From assembly GCA_029962745.1 (NCBI GenBank), contig CM057165.1:8517523-8581522 (forward strand): a stretch of DNA of 64,000 bases. Reading direction: 5' to 3'. The stretch comes from Echinometra lucunter. Its lineage: Eukaryota > Echinodermata > Echinoidea > Camarodonta > Echinometridae. Under the pieces are notes generated by a model. The model was not told where the DNA came from. It searched no databases and saw nothing but the letters and a program-made list of their open reading frames with translations. The position numbers were made by a program, and so were the translations under genes. Positions 56,966 through 64,000 of the stretch are shown here, in pieces. Numbering within the stretch: the first letter of the stretch is position 1; each line of letters begins with the position of its first letter.

Positions 56966-58080
56966 TATTGTAATATCTTCGGGCCAACCTATACAGTAAT
57001 GAGTAGTAAGCAAATCTCTCATTCCATGGTTCGCTTCTGTTAACCCTCATAATAATGATAGCTTATTAAGGGGGTGTTGCAAGAAAATTGCAATCAATTA
57101 TGCAAATGCCCCAAATCAGTCGAGAATTTACTCACGTTGCAAGAAAAGGTTGAGCCCGGTATCAATATCACGCGCAGGACTGGTCTTCCCATTAATCGTA
57201 AACCAAGCGCAACTGGGCAATCAATAATTTGTCAAATTTGCAAATGATCTGCAGTTGATGAACTTTCTTGCAACACCCCCTTAATCTATTTCGAAACATG
57301 GACGTAAAAGTCGTTATGACTGCGTTTTGATGGTGATGGATAGAGAACAACACTTCTCCCTCAAATCCTTTACATTTATTGGAATCGATGAGTTCGGAAG
57401 CATACCAGTTAGACATTTTGTGTGGCAGTTGTGGTCGATAATACCTTTTTGTTTCCGGTTCTAAGTATCATGTTTCCTCCCAGTATACGTCCACTGATTT
57501 TCTCATATTCAATTTACCGATATGCAAGGCATATCATGGGAAGTACATTATGTACATTATTTTGTTTGCCTTCAACCTATTTTTAGTACAAAAACCTCTT
57601 CATTTTTCTTTTAAAATGAATACTTATACTAATTTACAGTTCAGCCCCAGTATTGATGATAAAACGAAAGTTGAAGCGTAACTCGGTCAATCGCAGAAAT
57701 GCCTGAAAACTTAAACATTCTACTCATTCGTTAATTCTCCGTATTAACTGATTAATCTATCAAGCAATCAGTTCATTCATTCATTTATTCAATTCATTCA
57801 ATTATCTGCGAATTCACTCATTCATGTAATCACTAATCCATCAACTTAATCATACGTTTAAAAACTATTTGTAAAATCATTCGACAATAAGATTTAGTGT
57901 AATATGCGACAGTAATGTTTTCCTAGGTAACCACAGGCGTTGTTTTCATGTTTGGGGGATGATTTAAGTAGTTGATATTAAGATTTTATGTAAACAAAAA
58001 GATATGTGAAGGCTTTCACACAGAAATAAAATTAATCTTGTGTCGCATGACGCAAACATCTAAGAGACACTAAAGTTTAA
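56966..58080. other. Downstream of gene A; no gene recognised
   Basis: A pair of GTTGCAAGAAA and TTTCTTGCAACA segments (about 57074 and 57265) forms a roughly 200-bp inverted repeat with GGGGGTGTTGC/GCAACACCCCC ends. Nothing coding is seen. Confidence 0.5.
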
Positions 58081-58269
58081 TGATTTATTCTTTCCTTTTT
58101 AAACGAAATGATTACTCATTAGGAAGGAGGGTTTATACGATTGCATTGATGATTTCGTTGATGACAGTTGGGATGAGAGAGATAGAAAGAAGGGGAGGGG
58201 AAAGAAGGCAAGAAGAGAGAGAGAGAGAGGGGGGGGTCTATGTGTGTGAGAGAAGAGAGAAGAGAGGGA

Positions 58270-58575
58270 GATTGCCCACCTGCAACTATCACCTGGACCC
58301 CGTACCATGACCCGTTTGGTGATCGTGGCTTTTCTTCCCAAGCCCCAAAACTCTGGAACAATCTTCCCATCTACATTCGTGAGGCCTCCACTATAGACTC
58401 ATTCAAAACACTTCTTAAGACTCATCTTATTAGGCAATCCTCTTCTTAGTTAATGTATTTTATATGTGTTCTTCCACTTTTTTCTCTTTTGCTCTCTTTT
58501 TCTCATGCGCTTAGAAACATTGTATTAAGCGCAATATAAATGTTACATATTATTATTATTATTATTATTAGAGAT
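58270..58575 (+). mobile_element. L2/CR1-like LINE C-terminal relic with (ATT)n tail
   Basis: The frame from about 58270 to the stop at 58447-58449 encodes GDRGFSSQAPKLWNNLPIYI and DSFKTLLKTHLIRQ, the conserved end of L2/CR1-like proteins. About 100 bp of untranslated sequence follows, ending in (ATT)n at about 58549-58570. A (GA)n tract precedes it at about 58215-58265. Confidence 0.8.
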
Positions 58576-58608
58576 GTTCATAGGAGTTTATTGAGGAAGC
58601 CCTTCCCC

Positions 58609-58987
58609 CATTGGCGTAAATCCGGGGGGGGGGATATATTCCCCATCCCCCCACTTTTTCGGGAGGGGGATGGCGTGTAGAAATATTCCCCTCATTTTAA
58701 GGAAAAATGATATTGTAATTAATCAGTTGGTGAAATTTTTCAGAAAAATGTCATAAACGACGGTCACATAGTGGAATTTTCATTTGAAAAGCTCTTAAAA
58801 ACAAAAAAGTGGTTATTTTTCGCGCTCTCGCAAAATAAAAGGATTATATCTGTGTGGGGGTCTACTCGAGTGAGTAAGGGTGTGTGTGTGTGTGTACTAA
58901 AGTGTGAATTCACGCAATCTTATCGGCAAAAAAGTCGATCATCTCTCCCCCCCCCCCCCCACTCCTCAAAACGGATTTACGCCGGTG
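58609..58987 (+). mobile_element. 379-bp hAT-like MITE
   Basis: Ends CATTGGCGTAAATCC and GGATTTACGCCGGTG are inverted with two differences. The 8-bp flanks CCTTCCCC (58601-58608 and 58988-58995) are identical. A G-run is at the left and a C-run at the right inside the ends. No coding capacity. Confidence 0.75.
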
Positions 58988-59389
58988 CCTTCCCCCAGCA
59001 TGCTATAATTACTTTTGACATCCATTCCCTATCACTCCCTCTTACAGTCGTCTACGGTCTGGAAAACTGAAAATGATGAGCATGATCAGAATGATAATAA
59101 TCCTGATGATGATAACGGAACTAATGGGCGATGATAATAGTGATGATAATGGTATTGGTATGGTAGTATTCATGATATCCAAGATAACTAATGATGGTGG
59201 TATAGTGATGGTGATGATGGTAATGATGATAATGCAAAAAATAAAACAAAAACAACACTGCAGTTAATGTTAATGAAAACAGTGATGATACACTATTTTT
59301 CAACTCTTGAGTTATAGGGGGCTGCAATCTACAAGCACAGCCTTTCAGCAGTCCCCTCCATTACCAACCTTTTTCTTAGGCTTGTTGTA

Positions 59390-59515
59390 CCCTGCTAACT
59401 ATTTACATTTACGATTCCATTGTTAAGTTTTATTCTTTACTTTGTACAATGCATCCTATGTATTCTGTTTATAAATGTTGGAAATGGAAATAAACGAAAG
59501 GAAATGAAACGAAAA
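59390..59515 (+). mobile_element. Possible LINE 3' tail
   Basis: The segment ends GGAAATGGAAATAAACGAAA and further A-rich repeats, like a retrotransposon tail. A GATGATAAT-rich tract (59070-59240) lies upstream. No coding remnant. Confidence 0.3.
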
Positions 59516-59972
59516 TTCACTAAATAGATTCAATTTCGATTCTGAACTCGCAGTTGGTTTACACTTAAAAGAATTTTTTTTTTCAAAATTTTCAACTGAT
59601 TTTTTTTCTTTGAATATAGAATTGAATCTTGCATCTGCTTCCATAATGATGTAAACATTCAACAAAGGACTTGTCGTGAGACAAGCATTTTGACGTCATG
59701 CGATAGTAATGTATGATATTTGGCACATGAAAAATCTACACTTTCACAACAAATAAAGAAGTAGTAAAAAGTTTTCTCTTTATTGCAACACCCAACCTTC
59801 GTATGCATAATACATATTAGTGTTTTTTTTTTTTTTTCCGGTTTGTCACTCATTGGACTGCGCGCTGGTGAAGGATGCTTTTGTGGTTAGGTTTTCAACT
59901 TAGTCTTTATAGAAGGAGCTGATTAGATTTTCATGCTTATATAAGCAGACTGATACGGTAGACGAAAAAAAT

Positions 59973-60472
59973 NNNNNNNNNNNNNNNNNNNNNNNNNNNN
60001 NNNNNNNNNNNNNNNNNNNNNNNNNNNNNNNNNNNNNNNNNNNNNNNNNNNNNNNNNNNNNNNNNNNNNNNNNNNNNNNNNNNNNNNNNNNNNNNNNNNN
60101 NNNNNNNNNNNNNNNNNNNNNNNNNNNNNNNNNNNNNNNNNNNNNNNNNNNNNNNNNNNNNNNNNNNNNNNNNNNNNNNNNNNNNNNNNNNNNNNNNNNN
60201 NNNNNNNNNNNNNNNNNNNNNNNNNNNNNNNNNNNNNNNNNNNNNNNNNNNNNNNNNNNNNNNNNNNNNNNNNNNNNNNNNNNNNNNNNNNNNNNNNNNN
60301 NNNNNNNNNNNNNNNNNNNNNNNNNNNNNNNNNNNNNNNNNNNNNNNNNNNNNNNNNNNNNNNNNNNNNNNNNNNNNNNNNNNNNNNNNNNNNNNNNNNN
60401 NNNNNNNNNNNNNNNNNNNNNNNNNNNNNNNNNNNNNNNNNNNNNNNNNNNNNNNNNNNNNNNNNNNNNNNN
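59973..60472. other. Assembly gap, 500 N
   Basis: Exactly 500 N. The second copy of the 3.5-kb duplication begins at the first base after it. Confidence 0.99.
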
Positions 60473-60754
60473 GCCGTCATGGGCTTCGGAAATATTCCGT
60501 GACGCAATTCAAGCCACTCCTTGAAATAAAACGTTTGAACTCTCTCTCTCTTCCCCCCCCCCCCATCTCTCTCTCTCTCTCTCTCTCCCTAACTGTCCTT
60601 ATTTTGCGAGTAATGGATGTAAACAATTTTATTCCAACTTTATGAGCAACATTGTGTTACTGACATTATTTTTCCAATTTCATTTTTAGTCATGCACTGA
60701 ATTGACATGATTTAGAAGCATATCTGATAAGTCTGTGATAAGTCTAGATGCATA

Positions 60755-60890
60755 TCAGTATCGAAGCCCGCGGAGTTGGCTGAGATAAGGATTGCCATAG
60801 TAACCACTTAGCTGACGGGGTTTCTGGATGTCTGTCACAGTGTCCTTGCAGGACCACATGAAGAAATCTCGCCAAAGTGGTGTCATCATG
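60755..60890 (-). CDS. Locus C exon 6
   Basis: 136 nt with the same acceptor, reading frame and TGA as gene B exon 6. Confidence 0.8.
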
Positions 60891-60978
60891 CTGAAAAGGA
60901 AATTAAAATGAAACAAGTGTCAAATTGTTAATTTGTATCTTTATATTCATCCCTGACCAGAGCAATTATATTTGAACG

Positions 60979-61018
<40 letters not shown>

Positions 61019-63971
61019 CATCTCAGAACCAAACAATTGAGCATTTTACATATAAACCGGTGTCCCAGAAAAAGCGGAACGGCGATTTTCAGTACTTTGT
61101 CTTCAAAAAGTATGTAATCTATCTTCCTCATTGGATATATCTTCTACCGATAAAATCGAAGAAATCGATAAGATTATTGATTTTCGTGAAGTATTTTGAT
61201 TCTACGTCCGTTTATTAAAATACAATCATTTTCAAATTTCGCATGCGTTTTTGGCGACCAATGAGAATAGAATTGTGTCGGGGATGTCCGTTCATAATAG
61301 GGGAACCCCACTGATGCGCGTCAATAATCAACATGCATATGAAGGCCATTCCCGACACAATTCTGCTCTCATATGTCGCAAAAAGCATGCGAAATCTTGA
61401 AATGACTTAAGAAGCGGGCATATATCAAAATTACTTCACCAAACTCAATGATCTTGGTATCATTCTCTTCCGTAAGATGTTTTACCAAATGATGTAGAAA
61501 AAGTGTATACTTTTTGAAGGCAAAGTACTGAAAATCCGTCGTTCCGCTTTTTCTGGGACATCCGGTATATTATATACATGTATATATATATATATCTATA
61601 TATATATATATATAAACATGTATGTATATATATATATTATATATATATATAATATATAATATATATATCATGTATATATAGCAGCTCCAGGAAGAAAGTG
61701 GTATAACGTTATATAATTTATTCCATTAGGGTACAAATTTGCATTTAAACAGAACAATCCAATTATTTGACATGTGGGTGTTTCGCAAAGATCTAGTCAA
61801 AGTTAATGTGCGATTTCGCCAAGTCCAGCTTGGTGTCAGTCTGAATCACGTTGCCTGGCTAAGTCTGTTTCACGAATTCGCTTTTCGGGGTAAAAGTTAC
61901 GCATGGTTTGGGAACTCACACATGATTTTAAGTGAAACTTAATTGATATGAAATACCCCTAAGGAATATTAAAATGCTCATAGCCACAAGTAAGTCCACA
62001 GAAGGTATAAAAGTTGTGAAAGAGAATAAGGAGACAAGGACACCAGATTGGTCAAATGCATAAAATATTTAAAAGCATTTACTGGTCTTTTCTAGACTTC
62101 GCTGGCAAAAACAAAAAACAAAAACGGGAACAATAAAAAATAGTCAAAGGGTATTTGAAAAAGCGGCCAATACCAATAACAAAAAAACATCTTGTGTTTC
62201 CTAGATGGCACAATATCATAAACGAACGTTATATACATAAACACACACTAAGAAAAAAAGGTACAATATTGCACCCCTAAGGTGCAGAATTGCACCCTAA
62301 TTTCTTAGTGTGTAAATGCAACACTGGCAGTACCTTTTGGTGCAATCTTGCACCCTACCCGAAAAAAGTGCAAAAATGCACCCTTTTGTACTTGTTGCAC
62401 CCGAAAATGCCCGTCTGCACCCTTAAAGGTACAACTTTGCACCTTTTAGGGGTGCAGAAGTTTTGCATTCAAAAGGGTGCAGATTTGCACCTTCCTTAAA
62501 GGGTACATCCTGCACCCTTAAGGACGCAAAATGTAGTTCACTGCACCCTTAAAGGTGCAAAATGCTTCTTAGGGTGCAAAGTTGTACCCATAAAGGAGCT
62601 CCCAGTGTTGCATTTGAAAGGTGCAAAATTGAATATTTTTTCTTAATTGGCAGTGATCAACCGTACACACGTGCAAGAAAATATCGTTTAAAAATATAAA
62701 TACCCTTTGAGTTTGAGGTAACAGTTGGAACCAAACACAACGCATCCGACGCAGCGTAGTACATCATCTCTGCAGAGAGTGGTCGGATTTTCCAGAATTT
62801 GGTGTTTTCAACATTTTCTGGACGAATTCATCATCTTTATGAGAGGCAACCTCTCCAAGGACCTCACAGAGGGCTTTGAAACCTATTTTATAAGTTCGGT
62901 TTCTATTGAGTTGTGCCATCAAAGTGCTCATTGCAATCTACGTGAAATTTAAGGGGAGAAAAATGTTTTATTTGCAATAAGAACATAAGAACATAACACC
63001 TCAAAATCAACAGTGGCAATTAGTATATACACACTAAGGAAAAAGGTGCAATTTTGCACCCTTCAAAAATGCACACTGGGAGCGCCTTTTTGGGGTGCAA
63101 CTTTGCACCCTAAGACGCTTTTTGGCACCTTTAAGGGTGCAGTTAGCTACATTTTGCACCCTAAACTGCTAAAGGGGTTCGGAGTTGTACCCTTTAAGGA
63201 AAGGTACAAATTTTCACTCTTTTGAATGCGAAAATTTCTGCACCCTTAAAGGTGCAAAGTTGCACCTTTTAGGTTTAGGGTGCAAACCGGGCATTTCGGG
63301 TGCAAACAAGAGCAAAAAGGTGCATTTTTGCACCTTTTTCATGTAAGGTGCAAGATACACCCAAAAAGGGCTTCCAGTATTGCCATGTAGGGTGCAAATC
63401 TGAACCTTTTTTTCTTAGTGGTAATGTAACATAACGATAAGAACAAATAATTCACTCAGATTCTCTTTGCAACTTTTGCAGTAAACATAACTAATACATC
63501 AATGATAAACTAATGAAATGTATTTAACCAAAGTGAAACCTTATGAGGGTATCCTGATTCGAAGTGAACCTTTTAGCTTCTTAATTTCAATTCATTATGA
63601 ATCCTACAACAGTTTGATTGTATGGCTTGACGTACATATATTCTTAGCTGGTGAATGGTATACCACGGATATAGGTAGCGAATGGCCAAGGTTTTTGTCG
63701 GTTTCAAGCGGACGTGGGGGTCAGTTTATGAGATTATGGAAAAGAATAAATTTACTTCAGTGAGAATTGTATACAGCATGTGAACCCGTAAGTTCCAGAG
63801 TTTGTGCCGTATCGTGCTGTATCTTGCTTCATATTGTTAACATCGCCATGATCGTAAAAGGGTAGGAAATCACAGTGAACAGAATTATACCTGTGTATCA
63901 AATACGTTAGAGAGCGTCACACCAAACTCATGGTACAATGCATACGTGTCACTTCTGCAGTCATGGATCAC
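60755..63971 (-). CDS. EXD1-like locus C (3' half, continues past the window)
   Basis: Three - strand exons match gene B: exon 6 at 60755-60890 (intact), exon 5 at 62704-62937 and exon 4 at 63891-63971 (intact). Exon 5 is 234 nt rather than 236 because of two one-base losses (GGTAACAG for GGTAAACAG and CCAGAATTT for CCAGAAATTT), which shift the frame between them and afterwards. Exons 1-3 would lie beyond the window. It is either a recently duplicated, damaged gene or a duplicated, poorly polished contig of gene B. Confidence 0.6.
61056..61566. repeat. Palindromic MITE, duplicate of 32825-33334
   Basis: Same ends and arms as the gene B intron copy, with small indels. Confidence 0.75.
62242..62652. 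repeat. GTGCACCC-type MITE 1, duplicate
   Basis: Copy of 34037-34452 with several one-base losses. Confidence 0.75.
62704..62937 (-). pseudogene. Locus C exon 5 with two one-base losses
   Basis: It matches gene B exon 5, but two single-base deletions break the frame, and it also has two substitutions. The YAASD catalytic block lies between the two breaks, out of frame with the start of the exon. Confidence 0.75.
63029..63421. repeat. GTGCACCC-type MITE 2, duplicate
   Basis: Copy of 34831-35225, inverted relative to 62242-62652. Confidence 0.75.
63891..63971 (-). CDS. Locus C exon 4
   Basis: 81 nt, identical in frame to gene B exon 4, encoding VIHDCRSD and NVFDTQ. Confidence 0.85.
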
Positions 63972-64000
63972 CTAAAAATTGAATGAACATGAAATGAAAT

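Larger units (their letters stand above)
60473..64000. repeat. 3.5-kb duplicated segment, copy 2
   Basis: Direct copy of 32259-35806, cut by the gap on the left and by the window on the right. Differences are mostly single missing bases in this copy (for example in exon 5 and in many homopolymers), a few substitutions, and TA-array length. Confidence 0.9.

Overview
The window is nuclear DNA from a metazoan, most likely an echinoderm and perhaps a sea urchin. This is an inference from AT-rich DNA with GT-AG introns, extracellular modules on phase 1-1 exons, EXD1-type exonuclease paralogs, and dense short DNA transposons with G-run ends. No bacterial or organellar features are seen. Two 500-N gaps (43821-44320 and 59973-60472) mark a scaffolded draft assembly.

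Left part (about 8.4-27.3 kb, + strand): one modular secreted or surface protein gene. Five phase-compatible exons were found: an unrecognised three-cysteine module (8446-8604), two EGF-like domains (21255-21359 and 22031-22135), and a C-type lectin domain split over two exons (24200-24481 and 27152-27303, ending in a stop). The 5' end and signal peptide were not found. The first intron (12.65 kb) is almost entirely mobile DNA: two inverted copies of one element (9493-15245 and 15742-18393), two hAT-like elements with perfect 8-bp target duplications (11980-13522 and 18734-20871), and a minisatellite. Other introns hold a further hAT-like element with a nested MITE (22468-23738) and a LINE fragment.

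Middle (28.4-32.3 kb and 42.3-49 kb): no convincing host genes. These stretches hold repeats, a Tc1/mariner transposase relic, LINE tails, a gap, and a possible CpG-type regulatory region with two YY1-like sites.

Right part: three EXD1/Egalitarian-like 3'-5' exonuclease loci. Gene B (- strand, 32538 to about 42253) and gene A (+ strand, 49094-56728) are divergent. Locus C (- strand, 60755-63971 and beyond the window) is a near-copy of the 3' half of gene B and converges on gene A. Gene A is intact (460 codons plus stop, six exons) and keeps all DEDDy catalytic residues. Gene B shares its exon sizes and phases but carries several one-base frame disruptions. Locus C has further one-base losses and lies next to a gap, so it could be a recent duplication or an assembly artefact. 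In both B and C, the exon encoding the last catalytic motif sits between two inverted copies of a roughly 400-bp palindromic MITE. EXD1 proteins of other animals act in piRNA biogenesis, so this repeat-rich cluster may belong to transposon defence; that link is inference.
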